Below are positions 7,807 to 18,412 of a stretch of 64,000 nt of DNA, piece after piece. The stretch is from VRUE01 sp963697915 (GTDB lineage Bacteria; Actinomycetota; Thermoleophilia; Solirubrobacterales; 70-9): contig OY969103.1 of the NCBI GenBank assembly GCA_963697915.1, forward strand, positions 2,480,001 through 2,544,000, written 5' to 3'. Position 1 is the stretch's first letter. The number at the start of each line of letters is the position of its first letter. The position numbers and the translations under genes are program-made. Under the pieces are notes generated by a model. The model saw only the letters and a program-made list of their open reading frames with translations, had not been told where the DNA came from and did not search any database.

Positions 7807-8994
7807 GTGGCTACCTCCAGTCGCCTCCGCTTGCCTGCGCTTCTCTCGCGCCGTAACGGGGCCGACGCGGATACGACGATCCACGGCCCGGCCCGGCTCG
7901 GGCGACGCACCAAGGACCTCGTCAAGCGGCTGCACCCCGGCGACGTCGCCGTCGTCGACCACGTCAACATCGATCGGATCGCCGCCGAGGAGCTGATCGC
8001 GACCGGCGTGCGCGCCGTCGTCAACGCCTCGGAGTCGAGCGACGGCAGCTACCCGAACACCGGCCCGCTGCTCCTGGTCCGCGCCGGCGTCACCCTGATC
8101 GACGTCGCCGACGCCGACCCCTTCGACGCGATCGAGGAGGGCGCCGAGGTGACGATCGTCGGCGGCGCCCTCAGCGCCGGCGGTGAGCGGCTGCTGGACG
8201 GCCGGGTCCTCGGCGCCGAGGAGCTCGAGGAGCGGCTCGCGGCGCTGCGCGAGCGGGTCGACGAGGCGCTCGCCGAATTCGCCGAGAACACCGTCGCCCA
8301 CGTGCGCCAGGAGACCGACCTGCTGACCGGCGCGATCGAGTTCCCGCCGACCCGCACCTCGTTCCGCGACCGCCACGTGCTGATCGTCGTCCGCGGCGAA
8401 CACCACCGCCGCGACCTGAAAGCGCTGCGCGCCTACATCCGCGACGTCCGCCCGATCGTCGTCGCCGTCGACGGCGGTGCCGACGGCTGCCTGGAAGCGA
8501 GCCTGCGGCCCGACGTGATCCTCGGCGACATGGACTCGGCCGGCGACGCGGCGCTGCGCTGCGGCGCCGAGCTGATCGTCCACGCCTATCCCGACGGCCG
8601 CGCGCCGGGGCGCGAGCGACTGCTCGAGCTGGGCCTGCAGCACACGCTCGTCCCCGCCGCCGGCACCAGCGAGGACGTGGCGATGCTGCTGGCCTACGAG
8701 AAGGGCGCGGACCTGATCGTCAGCGTCGGCGCCCACTTCAACCTGATCGAGTTCCTCGATCGCAATCGGGCCGGGATGTCCTCGACCTTCCTCACCCGGC
8801 TGCGGATCGGCGAGAAGCTGGTCGACGCCAAGGGGGTGAGCCGGCTCTACAACCCGGGCTCGGGGTTCGGGCCGCTGCCGCTCTTCCTCGCCACCTTCGC
8901 GATCCTGCTGGCGATCCTGGTGATCGCCTCGCCGGCGCTCGGCGACCTCGCCGACCTGATCTGGATCAAGGTCAAGATCTGGCTCGGGCTGTAG
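7807..8994 (+). CDS. steA: SteA-like cytokinetic ring/thiamin pyrophosphokinase-like protein
   Basis: A 395-residue protein. The central and C-terminal part resembles the thiamin-pyrophosphokinase fold (VVAVDGGADGCLEA, DVILGDMDSAGD), followed by a transmembrane segment near residues 360-382 (LFLATFAILLAILVIASPAL). In Corynebacterium, the homologue SteA works with SteB, a membrane partner, in cell separation and daughter-cell envelope release. The next gene is the SteB/MctB homologue, which supports the call. It lies in the conserved recN-steA-steB-pyrG neighbourhood. Whether it binds a nucleotide is unknown. Confidence 0.85.
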   Translation: MATSSRLRLPALLSRRNGADADTTIHGPARLGRRTKDLVKRLHPGDVAVVDHVNIDRIAAEELIATGVRAVVNASESSDGSYPNTGPLLLVRAGVTLIDVADADPFDAIEEGAEVTIVGGALSAGGERLLDGRVLGAEELEERLAALRERVDEALAEFAENTVAHVRQETDLLTGAIEFPPTRTSFRDRHVLIVVRGEHHRRDLKALRAYIRDVRPIVVAVDGGADGCLEASLRPDVILGDMDSAGDAALRCGAELIVHAYPDGRAPGRERLLELGLQHTLVPAAGTSEDVAMLLAYEKGADLIVSVGAHFNLIEFLDRNRAGMSSTFLTRLRIGEKLVDAKGVSRLYNPGSGFGPLPLFLATFAILLAILVIASPALGDLADLIWIKVKIWLGL

Positions 8995-9028
8995 CGGCAG
9001 CCCCGGTCAGCGTCTAGCCTCTCCGGCG

Positions 9029-9097
9029 ATGAGCGCGGAGCGAGCAAGCAAGCATCTCTGGTTCTATGCGCCGCGAGTGGAGCGCGAAACTTTGTAA
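9029..9097 (+). CDS. 22-residue mini-ORF, copy 1 of repeat B, between steA and steB
   Basis: ATG 9029 to TAA 9097 encodes MSAERASKHLWFYAPRVE plus four residues. The other copies at 46714-46782 and 40817-40888 encode close relatives (begin MSAERPSVHIW). The stop and the steB start overlap as TAATG, so translation of the two could be coupled. Unlike the other copies it does not overlap the upstream gene (34 bases after steA), and the SD-like block near its 3' end is eroded. Whether the peptide or only the DNA/RNA module matters is unknown. Confidence 0.55.
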   Translation: MSAERASKHLWFYAPRVERETL

Positions 9098-9966
9098 TGG
9101 GTTACAGCGCTCGCTACCACGCCACGTCGCTGATCGCGGTCTTCCTCGCCCTGGCGATCGGGATCGTGATCGGCGCGGTGCTGGGCGGTGACACGATCGA
9201 CGACACCCGCCGCGACCTCGAGCAGAGCCTGACGGGCAACCTGCAGGACGCCCGCGACCGCGCCGACGAGCTGAGCGGCGAGCTGGGTCGCGCCGACGAG
9301 TTCGCCGACCGGGTCTACCCGGCCCTGGTCCGCAACGACCTGCGCGGGCAGCGGGTCGGCATCGTCGCCTTCGGCAACTTCCCCGAGGGGGCCTCCGACG
9401 GGATCAAAGAGGCGCTGGAGCCGACCGGGGCGCGGCTGGTCGCTGTCGGCGTGGTCCGCGAGCCCGCCGACCTGCAGGGGCTCGCCGGCGACCTCTCGCG
9501 GACGCGCTTCGGCGACATCGCCGTCAACCCGGAAGCGCAGAGCGCCTTCGGCACCGGAATCGGCCGCCAGCTCGTCCTCGGCGGCAACCTGCTGGAGCGG
9601 GTCCGTGGCGGCCTCTTCTCGCGAGCGAGCGGCAACTTCCGCGGCCTCGACGCGGTGATCGTCGTCCGCGACCAGCCCGAGGAAATGGAACCGACGCAGC
9701 AAGCCTCGGTGGACCGGATCGAGGCCGGGATCGCCGACGGCATCGTCGCCACCCGGGCCGAGGTGGTCGGGGTCGAGACGACCGACGCCGAACCGTCGTC
9801 GATCTCCTTCTTCACCGGCAACGGCCTGGCCAGCGTCGACAACGTCGACCTGGTCGCCGGACAGCTGGCCACCGTCCTGGCGCTGCTCGGGGCGGAGGGG
9901 AGCTTCGGCATCAAGAGCAGCGCCGACGGGCTCCTCCCCGACCTGCTCGCACCGCCCGGCCAGTGA
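9097..9966 (+). CDS. steB: SteB / MctB-like copper transporter family protein
   Basis: A 289-residue protein with an N-terminal membrane anchor (YHATSLIAVFLALAIGIVIGAVLGG, residues about 7-30), a coiled segment with many charged residues (RRDLEQSLTGNLQDARDRAD), and an extracellular alpha/beta domain. This is the MctB/SteB family, annotated as copper transport outer membrane protein in mycobacteria and as the SteA partner in corynebacteria. Adjacency to steA favours the cell-separation role. The ATG overlaps the stop of the 22-residue mini-ORF, and the 3' end overlaps the next gene by GTGA. Confidence 0.85.
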   Translation: MGYSARYHATSLIAVFLALAIGIVIGAVLGGDTIDDTRRDLEQSLTGNLQDARDRADELSGELGRADEFADRVYPALVRNDLRGQRVGIVAFGNFPEGASDGIKEALEPTGARLVAVGVVREPADLQGLAGDLSRTRFGDIAVNPEAQSAFGTGIGRQLVLGGNLLERVRGGLFSRASGNFRGLDAVIVVRDQPEEMEPTQQASVDRIEAGIADGIVATRAEVVGVETTDAEPSSISFFTGNGLASVDNVDLVAGQLATVLALLGAEGSFGIKSSADGLLPDLLAPPGQ

Positions 9967-10795
9967 CCTGGGTCGGCTTCCCGGTCGCCGTGGCAGTGGC
10001 GCTGCTTGTCGTCCCCGCCGGGGTCCACGGCCTGCTCGACGCCGGCCTGGTGCGCGAGAACTACCGCGGCGCCCGGCTCGCCTTCCCGCTCGGCGCGGTG
10101 CTCGCCACCGCGGCGCTGGTCGCCCTGGCGCCGCTCGCCTTCCTCGACGACCGCGGTGACCTCAACCTGCTCGACCCCGACCTGCGCCGTTGGCTGCCCT
10201 TCCTGCTCGGCGTCGCGTTTCTCGGCTTCCTCGACGACTCGCTGGGGCAGGGGGAGCGGGCGGACACGCCGCGCGGCTGGCGCGGCCACGCCCGGGCGCT
10301 GCGCGAAGGGCGGCTCTCGACCGGGGCGATCAAGGCGATCGGGGTGCTGGCGCTCGCCGCCTATGTCGTCTCCGGCCGCGGCCTCGAGTCGTGGCGCTAC
10401 CTGGCCGACGTGGCGCTGCTCGTGCTCGCCGCCAACGCCTTCAACCTGCTCGACCTGCGCCCGGGCCGGGCCGAGAAGGGGTTGGCGCTGCTCGGCCTCG
10501 GGCTCTGCCTCGGCGCCTGGACGATCGCGCCGCTGGAGCTGCTCGGGACCTTCGCCGGGCCGGTCCTCGTCGGGGCCTGGTTCACGCTGCGCGAGCGGGC
10601 GATGCTGGGCGACACCGGCGCCAACCTGGTCGGCGCGATCGCCGGGGTCTGGCTGCTGACGACTTTGGGCGGGACGGGGCGGCTGATCGCCCTGGCGCTG
10701 CTCGTCGCACTGACCATTTTCGGAGAGTTGCGATCGATCTCTCGTTCGATCGACTCGGTTCCGCCCCTGCGCTGGCTAGACTCGCTCGGCAGAGG

Positions 10796-10799
<4 letters not shown>
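9963..10799 (+). CDS. MraY/WecA-like glycosyl-phosphotransferase-type membrane protein
   Basis: A 278-residue protein with about nine hydrophobic segments. Conserved polyprenyl-phosphate phosphotransferase features are visible: FLDDSLGQ (acidic DD motif), ANAFNLLDLRPGRAEKG (resembling NxxNxxDGxDG with changes) and MLGDTGANLVGA (GDxGA). It is shorter than MraY (about 320-360), and the first and second motifs are partly altered. Members sit between steB and pyrG in actinobacteria. A role in lipid-linked sugar transfer to the envelope is inferred, not shown. The start GTG overlaps the steB stop. Confidence 0.8.
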
Positions 10800-12481
<1,682 letters not shown>

Positions 12482-12595
12482 CGCTGCTATTCGGGCGACC
12501 CCCGCCGTAGGCGGGGTGCGAGCGCACCAGCGCGAGTTCCTTGCCTGGCGACCTCTGGACCACGTCACCACCGATCCGGACTAGCCTGTCCCGTC

Positions 12596-13705
12596 GTGGA
12601 GAGGTTGCACGAGACGTTCGTCCGGCTCTGCGAGATCCGTAGCCCGACCGGGGAGGAGCGCGAGGTCGCCGACACGATCCTCGCCGAGCTCGGCGCGCTC
12701 GGGCTCGAAGTCAGCGAGGACGATGCGGCCGGGCCGGCGGAAGCGGGCGCCGGCAATATCGTCGCGCGCCTGCCCGGGCGCAGCGACCGCTGGGCGATGT
12801 TCTGCGCCCACATCGACACGGTTCCGCACGAGGGCCAGATCGAGGTCGTCGACGACGGTGGGGTCTTCCGCAGCCGCGGCGAGACCATCCTCGGCGCCGA
12901 CAACAAGGCAGCGGTCGCCGTCTTCATGGAGCTCGTCGCCCGCCACGCGAAGGAGCCGCCGCCGGTCGGGATCGAGCTGCTGCTGACCGTCGCCGAGGAG
13001 CAGGGCCTGCGCGGCGCGAAGGCATTCGACGCCAGCACCCTGCGCGCTGACTGCGGCTTCGTCCTCGACCACGCCAGCCCGATCGGCGAGGTGATCGACA
13101 CCTCGCCGACCCAGCAGCGGGTGATCGCCGACTTCTCCGGGGTTGAGGCCCACGCCGGGATCCGGCCCGAGGACGGCAGCAACGCGATCGCCGCCGCCGC
13201 GGCGGCGATCTCGCGCATGAAGCTGGGCCGGCTCGACGAGGGAACGACGGCCAACGTCGGCACGATCGTCGGCGGAACCTCCGGCAACGTCGTGCCCGGC
13301 CACTGCCGCGTGGGGGCCGAGGCGCGCAGCCTGGGCGCCGACCGGGCGGCGGCGGTCGCCGGCGAGCTGACCGAGGCTTTCGCCTGGGGCGCCAGCGAGC
13401 ACGGCTGCGACGTCGACGTGCGGGTCGAGGAGCTCTTCCGCGGCTACGAGCTGAAGTCGGGCTCGCGCTCGCTGGACCTGGCCGAGGCGGGGCTGCGGGC
13501 GACCGGCTTCGAGCCGGTGCGGACCTTCACCGGGGGCGGCAGCGACGCCAACGCGCTGATCGCCGCCGGCTTCGACTGCGTCCTGCTCGCCAACGGGACC
13601 GAGGCCAACCACACCGCCGACGAGAGCGTCTCGGCCCGCAACCTCGACGCGATGCTCGAGGTCTGCGAGGCGATCGTCGTCGCCGCCGGCGAAGACGGCG
13701 GGTGA
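12596..13705 (+). CDS. M20-family (PepT-like) zinc peptidase
   Basis: A 369-residue metallopeptidase. Visible motifs are FCAHIDTVP (first zinc His plus catalytic Asp), GADNKAAVAVF (bridging Asp), TVAEEQGLRGAKAFD (catalytic Glu pair), DHASPIGEV, and a C-terminal GGGSDAN ... NGTEANHTADE (last His). The order matches the peptidase T/PepT-like M20 subfamily. Start GTG 12596. It overlaps the DUF3866 gene by GTGA. Substrates are probably small peptides; specificity cannot be read from sequence. Confidence 0.9.
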   Translation: MERLHETFVRLCEIRSPTGEEREVADTILAELGALGLEVSEDDAAGPAEAGAGNIVARLPGRSDRWAMFCAHIDTVPHEGQIEVVDDGGVFRSRGETILGADNKAAVAVFMELVARHAKEPPPVGIELLLTVAEEQGLRGAKAFDASTLRADCGFVLDHASPIGEVIDTSPTQQRVIADFSGVEAHAGIRPEDGSNAIAAAAAAISRMKLGRLDEGTTANVGTIVGGTSGNVVPGHCRVGAEARSLGADRAAAVAGELTEAFAWGASEHGCDVDVRVEELFRGYELKSGSRSLDLAEAGLRATGFEPVRTFTGGGSDANALIAAGFDCVLLANGTEANHTADESVSARNLDAMLEVCEAIVVAAGEDGG

Positions 13706-14748
13706 GCGGGCGGCTGAAGCTGCGCCGCGGCGTCGTCGTCGACGAGCAGCCGCTGACGGTCGAGATCGAGGGAGAGCGGCGCCCCGCCTGGGCCGACGTG
13801 GCGCTGCTCGGCGAGATGCTCAGCGGCGACGAGGTCGTCGTCAACGTCGCCGCTCGTGACCTCGGCCTCGGTTCGGGCGGATTCGACGTCGTCCACGTCA
13901 ACCTCACCCGCGGTCTCGAGGGCGGCGACGGGGGGGACGAGCACGTGATCAAGCTCAACTACACCTCGATCCAGCACCCGGTCGCCCCCGCCGAGCTTCC
14001 GGTGCGCCTTTCCCGTCTCCTGTACGGGAAAGGCGCACCGGAAAGGACCGGGCGGGAGATCCCGGTGCTCGTCCTGCCGTTACACGGGCACCTGGCGCCG
14101 GCCGCCTGGGCGGCGGCGCAGGCAGCGCCGGGGCTGCGGGTCGGCTACGTGCAGAGCGGCGGCGGGGCGCTGCCGGGAGCGATGGGACGCGACGTCGCGC
14201 AGCTGCGTGAGCGCGGCCTGCTCCGCGGCCACGTAACCGCGGCCCCCGCCTACGGCGGCGAGCACGAGGCGCTCTCGGTCGCCGGGGCGCTCGACGCGGC
14301 CGCCAACGGCCTGGGCTGGGACGCGGCGCTGGTCGGGCCGGGGCCGGGGATCATCGGCTCCGAGACGCGGCTCGGCCACGGCGGCATGGCGGCGCTTGAG
14401 AACGCCCACGCGGCGCTTGCTCTCGGCCTGCCGACCCTGCTCTCGCCGCGTCTCTCCGCCAGCGACCCGCGTGAGCGCCACCGCGGCGCCAGCCACCACA
14501 CGCTGACCGTGCTGGAGCTGCTGCTCGGCGGGGTGGAGGTCGTCGTTCCGGCTGGCCACCCCGAGGTCGCCGCCGCGCTCGGTGAGGCCGCCGGCGCGCG
14601 CCACACGTTGCGGGAAGCCGCCGCCGACCTCGACGGCTACGCCGCCTCCGGCCTGCCCGCCCGGACGATGGGCCGGGGGATCGAGGAGGACCCGCTGTTC
14701 TTCGCCGCGCCGCTCGCGGCGGGCGCCGCCTTGCGCCGCGAGGAATGA
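13702..14748 (+). CDS. DUF3866 family protein
   Basis: A 348-residue soluble protein of the actinobacterial DUF3866 family. Conserved-looking blocks include NVAARDLGLGSGGFDVVHVNLTR (written in parts: VNVAARDLGLGSGGFD), IKLNYTSIQHPV, LPLHGHLAP, VGYVQSGGGALPG, and VGPGPGIIGSETRLGHGGMA near the C-terminal half. Function unknown; the gene commonly lies between peptidase and xerD genes in this phylum. A 20-bp-stem perfect hairpin (13997-14043) is translated within it at about residues 99-114, just before PVLVLPLHGH, and may be an inserted repeat. Confidence 0.85.
   Translation: MSGRLKLRRGVVVDEQPLTVEIEGERRPAWADVALLGEMLSGDEVVVNVAARDLGLGSGGFDVVHVNLTRGLEGGDGGDEHVIKLNYTSIQHPVAPAELPVRLSRLLYGKGAPERTGREIPVLVLPLHGHLAPAAWAAAQAAPGLRVGYVQSGGGALPGAMGRDVAQLRERGLLRGHVTAAPAYGGEHEALSVAGALDAAANGLGWDAALVGPGPGIIGSETRLGHGGMAALENAHAALALGLPTLLSPRLSASDPRERHRGASHHTLTVLELLLGGVEVVVPAGHPEVAAALGEAAGARHTLREAAADLDGYAASGLPARTMGRGIEEDPLFFAAPLAAGAALRREE
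13997..14043. repeat. Perfect 20-bp-stem hairpin inside the DUF3866 gene
   Basis: Left arm TTCCGGTGCGCCTTTCCCGT pairs perfectly with the right arm across a 7-base loop CTCCTGT. It keeps the reading frame open (peptide about VRLSRLLYGKGAPER). The 7-base loop beginning CT and the TTTCCC core resemble repeat A, though the arms differ. No second copy of this exact arm was found in the window. Confidence 0.75.
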
Positions 14749-14773
14749 GGCAGGCGCGGGAGAACCTTCCGCC

Positions 14774-15721
14774 ATGGCCGTCGCAGTCGCGTCCCCAACC
14801 GAGGTCGATGCCCGCTTCGAGGGCCTGGTCCTCGACTTCCTCTCCTACCTGGAGCTGGAGCGCGGCCTCTCGCGCAACACGTTGAATGCCTACCGCACCG
14901 ATCTGCACCAGTACGGCGAGTTCCTCGCCGAGCATGAGCTCGACGCCCTGGTGGCGCGGCCAGCCGACATCGGCGACTTCCTCGCCGACCTGGCGACCGG
15001 CAACGGCCGGCCCGCCTGCTCGGCCGCCACCGTCCACCGCAAGACCGCCTGCCTGCGCTCCTTCTACAAGCACTTGCGGCGCGACGAGCTGATCGGCGAC
15101 GACCCGACCGCGGCGCTGAGTGCCCCGCGCCGCGCCAAAAAGCTGCCCCAGGTCCTCAACTACGCCGAGGTGCAGAAGCTGCTGGCCGCGCCGCGCGGCA
15201 GCGAGCCGACGGCGCTGCGCGACCGGGCCCTGCTCGAGGTGATGTACGCGTGCGGGCTGCGCGCCTCGGAGACGATCGGGCTGGAGCTGAGCGACCTCGA
15301 CCTCGAGGAGGGTCTGCTGCGGGCGCGCGGCAAGGGCTCCAAGGAGCGGATCGTGCCGCTCGGCCGCAAGGCGATCGCGGCGATCTCCGCCTACCTGCGC
15401 GGCGGCCGCCCGAAGCTGGTCGGCGGGCGCCACGAGGTGCGCCTCTTCGTCAACTTCCGCGGCGGGCCGCTGAGTCGCCAGGGGCTCTACAAGATCGTCC
15501 AGCGCCACGCTCGCGAGGCCGGCCTGGCCGGGCAGATGAGCCCTCACACCCTGCGCCACAGCTTCGCCACCCACCTGCTCGCGGGCGGATGTGACCTGCG
15601 CGCCCTGCAGGAGATGCTCGGCCACGCCGACATCGCGACCACGCAGATGTACACGCACCTCTCCGGTGAGCGGCTGAAGGACGTCTACTTCCAGGCGCAC
15701 CCGCGGGCAACGGAGGGCTGA
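14774..15721 (+). CDS. xerD: Tyrosine recombinase XerD
   Basis: A 315-residue site-specific recombinase that resolves chromosome dimers at dif. The N-terminal SAM-like core-binding domain covers about residues 15-110. The catalytic domain holds R163 (CGLRASE), K187 (RGKGSK), H258-x2-R261 (HTLRH), H284 (LGHADI) and the nucleophile Y293 (TTQMYTHL). Length and position (upstream of mutM/recO) match XerD rather than a phage integrase. The start ATG follows a short gap after DUF3866. Confidence 0.92.
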   Translation: MAVAVASPTEVDARFEGLVLDFLSYLELERGLSRNTLNAYRTDLHQYGEFLAEHELDALVARPADIGDFLADLATGNGRPACSAATVHRKTACLRSFYKHLRRDELIGDDPTAALSAPRRAKKLPQVLNYAEVQKLLAAPRGSEPTALRDRALLEVMYACGLRASETIGLELSDLDLEEGLLRARGKGSKERIVPLGRKAIAAISAYLRGGRPKLVGGRHEVRLFVNFRGGPLSRQGLYKIVQRHAREAGLAGQMSPHTLRHSFATHLLAGGCDLRALQEMLGHADIATTQMYTHLSGERLKDVYFQAHPRATEG

Positions 15722-15734
15722 TAGAACCGGGCCG

Positions 15735-16649
15735 ATGCCCGAGCTGCCCGAGGTCGAGACCGTCTGCCGCCAGCTCGAGCCGGAGCTGGAAGGGCGGCGG
15801 ATAGAGCGGCTGGAAGTGCTCGACGCGCGCTGGTGCCGCCCGATGCCGGCGGCCGGGCTGGAGGCGGCGGTGGTGGGGAGGACGATCACCGGGCTCGGCC
15901 GCCGCGGCAAGTACCTGCTGCTCGGGCTCGACGGCGACCAGACGCTGGTCATGCACCTGCGGATGACCGGCAACCTGGTCCTGGTCGAGGGCGAGGACAA
16001 GCTCGACCCCTCGGAGGGGATGCGGCTCTACGAGGGCGAGCGCACGACCTCGGAGCGCCACCTGCGGGCCCGCTTCGCCCTCGCCGACGGGCGCGAGCTC
16101 TGGTTCACCGATCCGCGCCGCTTCGGCGAGGCCTTCCTCATCGACGACGCCGAGCTGCCCGAGCGCTTCGCCCGGCTCGGGGTCGAGCCGCTCTCCGACG
16201 AGTTCACCGCCGAGCTGCTCGGCGAGCAGGCGGCCGGGCGCACGGCGCCGCTCAAGTCCTTCCTGCTCGACCAGTCGCGGCTGGCCGGCGTCGGCAACAT
16301 CTACGCCGACGAGGCCCTCTTCCGCGCCCGCCTGCACCCGCTCTCGCCAGCCGGCTCGATGAAGCCCGAGCACACCGAGGCGCTGCGCGACGCGGTCGTC
16401 GCCGCGCTGGAGGCGGGGATCGACGGGGGCGGCGCCTCGATCGACGACTACCGCGACGGGCGCGGCGAGAAGGGCCGTATGCAGGACGAGTTCCTCGTCC
16501 ACACCCGCGAGGGCGAGCCCTGCCCGCGCGGCGACGGGACGGTCGAGCGGATCGTCGTCTCCGGGCGCTCGACCTACTTCTGCCCGGCCTGCCAAGTGAA
16601 GCTGCGCCGCCGGCCGCGCCGCCGCCGTCCGGCTCGCCCTTCACCGTAG
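15735..16649 (+). CDS. mutM: Formamidopyrimidine-DNA glycosylase with incomplete zinc finger
   Basis: A 304-residue Fpg/Nei glycosylase-lyase. The catalytic Pro2-Glu3 start MPELPEVETV, the beta-strand lysine region GRRGKYLLLGL, and the H2TH region (LLDQSRLAGVGNIYADEAL) are intact. The C-terminal finger should be C-x2-C-x16-C-x2-C; here the first pair reads EPCPRGDGTVERI, so the second cysteine is Gly, while the second pair FCPACQ is normal. A basic tail (RRRPRRRRPARP) follows. The enzyme probably removes 8-oxoG, but metal binding may be altered. Confidence 0.92.
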   Translation: MPELPEVETVCRQLEPELEGRRIERLEVLDARWCRPMPAAGLEAAVVGRTITGLGRRGKYLLLGLDGDQTLVMHLRMTGNLVLVEGEDKLDPSEGMRLYEGERTTSERHLRARFALADGRELWFTDPRRFGEAFLIDDAELPERFARLGVEPLSDEFTAELLGEQAAGRTAPLKSFLLDQSRLAGVGNIYADEALFRARLHPLSPAGSMKPEHTEALRDAVVAALEAGIDGGGASIDDYRDGRGEKGRMQDEFLVHTREGEPCPRGDGTVERIVVSGRSTYFCPACQVKLRRRPRRRRPARPSP

Positions 16650-16666
16650 GTGTAGGTGACTGACTG

Positions 16667-17392
16667 ATGGCCGGCAAGACGCTGAAGACCGAGGCGATCG
16701 TCCTGCGCAGCATCCGCTACGGCGAGGCCGATCGCATCCTTCACCTCTACTCGGCCCAGCGCGGCCGGATCGGCGCGATCGCCAAGGGGGCGCGGCGCCC
16801 CAAGTCCCGCTTCGGCGGCCGGCTCGAGCCCTTCTTCCGGCTCGACCTCCTGCTCCACGAAGGGCGTGGCGAGCTGCTCACCGTGACCCAGGCGGGCACC
16901 GTCGAGGGCTACCCGCGGCTGCGCAGCGACGGCGCCGCGCTCACCGCCGGCGCCCGGGCCTGCGACGCGGTGCTGCGGCTGCTCGACTCGGCCGAGCCCA
17001 ACCCGCCCGCCTACAACCTGCTCTGCCGTTACCTGGCGCTGCTCGACGACCCGGCGCGGGAGGGGGCGGCGTCGCTCGCGACGGCGCTCTCCTTCCGGCT
17101 CAAGCTTGCCCTCGCCGCCGGCTTCTCGCCCGAGCTTGCCTCCTGCGCGAGCTGCGGCGAGGCGGACCACCTGGTCGGCTTCTCGGGCGCCGCCGGCGGC
17201 GTCGTCTGCGCCAGCTGCGAGGCGGGCTCCTTCCCGCTCTCCGAGGAGGCGCACAGCTTCATGGTCGAGGCGATCGCCCGGCCACTGGCCGAGGCACCGG
17301 CTGCCGGTGAGGCGGAGCTGCGCCAGGCGGAGCGGGCGATCGGCGAGACCCTGGAGTACCACGCGCACGTGCAGTTGCGCTCCGCGGCGTAG
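16667..17392 (+). CDS. recO: DNA repair protein RecO
   Basis: A 241-residue RecO with an N-terminal OB fold (KTEAIVLRSIRYGEADRILHLY ... GRIGAIAKGARR shown in part) and a C-terminal helical domain holding a four-cysteine zinc site, CASC ... VCASC. RecO loads RecA at gaps with RecF and RecR. It begins 17 bases after mutM and precedes dgt and dnaG, a usual actinobacterial neighbourhood. Confidence 0.94.
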   Translation: MAGKTLKTEAIVLRSIRYGEADRILHLYSAQRGRIGAIAKGARRPKSRFGGRLEPFFRLDLLLHEGRGELLTVTQAGTVEGYPRLRSDGAALTAGARACDAVLRLLDSAEPNPPAYNLLCRYLALLDDPAREGAASLATALSFRLKLALAAGFSPELASCASCGEADHLVGFSGAAGGVVCASCEAGSFPLSEEAHSFMVEAIARPLAEAPAAGEAELRQAERAIGETLEYHAHVQLRSAA

Positions 17393-17401
17393 GATCGGGC
17401 G

Positions 17402-18412
17402 GTGCCCGCCACCGCCACGTTCGAGGACCGGGTCAGAGCCTGGGAGGCCGAGTTCCTCTCTGGTCTGGCGACCCCGTCCTACCCGGCGCGGCGCCGGGTC
17501 GAGGAGCCCGACAGCCCGCTGCGCACGCCCTTCCAACGCGACCGCGACCGGATCGTCCACTCGAAGGCCTTCCGCCGCCTCAAGCACAAGACGCAGGTCT
17601 TCATCGCCCCCGAAGGCGACCATTACCGGACCCGCCTCACCCACACCCTCGAGGCTTGCGGGATCGCCCGTACCGTGGCCCGGGCGCTGGGCCTCAACGA
17701 GGACCTGACCGAGGCGATCGGGCTCGGCCACGACCTCGGCCACCCACCCTTCGGCCACACCGGCGAGGACGCGCTCGACACCGCCCTGCGCGAGCGCTGC
17801 GGGGAGGGCTTCAAGCACAACGTGCACTCGCTGCGGGTCGTCGACGTGCTCGAGCGCGACGGCAACGGCCTGAACCTGACCGAGCAGGTCCGCGACGGCA
17901 TCCTCAACCACACCGGCGGTGACCGGCCGGCGACGCTCGAGGGGCGGATCGTCAAGATCGTCGACCGCGTCGCCTACATCAACCACGACATCGACGACGC
18001 GCTGCGGGCGGGGATCCTGCTGCCCGACGACCTTCCCGGAGCCGAGATCGAGCTGCTCGGACCGAGCGGCTCGGCGCGGATCGACACCCTGGTCCGCGAC
18101 ATCGTCGACCAATCCGAAGCGGCCGGCGACATCGTCCAGAGCGAGGAGGTCGGCGGCGCGATGCTGCGCCTGCGCAAGTTCATGTTCGAACGCGTCTACC
18201 TGGGCGACGCGGCGCGCGGCGAGCACGAGCGCGCCCAGCGCGCGCTCAGCGCCCTCTTCGACCACTACATGGAGCACCCGGACGAGGTGCCGCCGGGCGA
18301 GCCGGGGTCGAGCGAGTGCCAGCGGGTCGCCGACTACCTGGCCGGGATGACCGACCGCTACTGCATCGCCCGCTTCTCGCAGCTCACAGTCCCCGAGGCG
18401 GCGCGGTTCTGA
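17402..18412 (+). CDS. dgt: Deoxyguanosinetriphosphate triphosphohydrolase-like (HD domain)
   Basis: A 336-residue HD-superfamily dNTPase. Metal-binding motifs are RTRLTHTLEA (first His), GHDLGHPPFGH (HD), and later NHDIDDAL (final Asp). It belongs to the short dGTPase-like type 2 group commonly found before dnaG in actinobacteria. It may control dNTP pools. Start GTG 17402; its TGA overlaps the dnaG ATG. Confidence 0.92.
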   Translation: MPATATFEDRVRAWEAEFLSGLATPSYPARRRVEEPDSPLRTPFQRDRDRIVHSKAFRRLKHKTQVFIAPEGDHYRTRLTHTLEACGIARTVARALGLNEDLTEAIGLGHDLGHPPFGHTGEDALDTALRERCGEGFKHNVHSLRVVDVLERDGNGLNLTEQVRDGILNHTGGDRPATLEGRIVKIVDRVAYINHDIDDALRAGILLPDDLPGAEIELLGPSGSARIDTLVRDIVDQSEAAGDIVQSEEVGGAMLRLRKFMFERVYLGDAARGEHERAQRALSALFDHYMEHPDEVPPGEPGSSECQRVADYLAGMTDRYCIARFSQLTVPEAARF

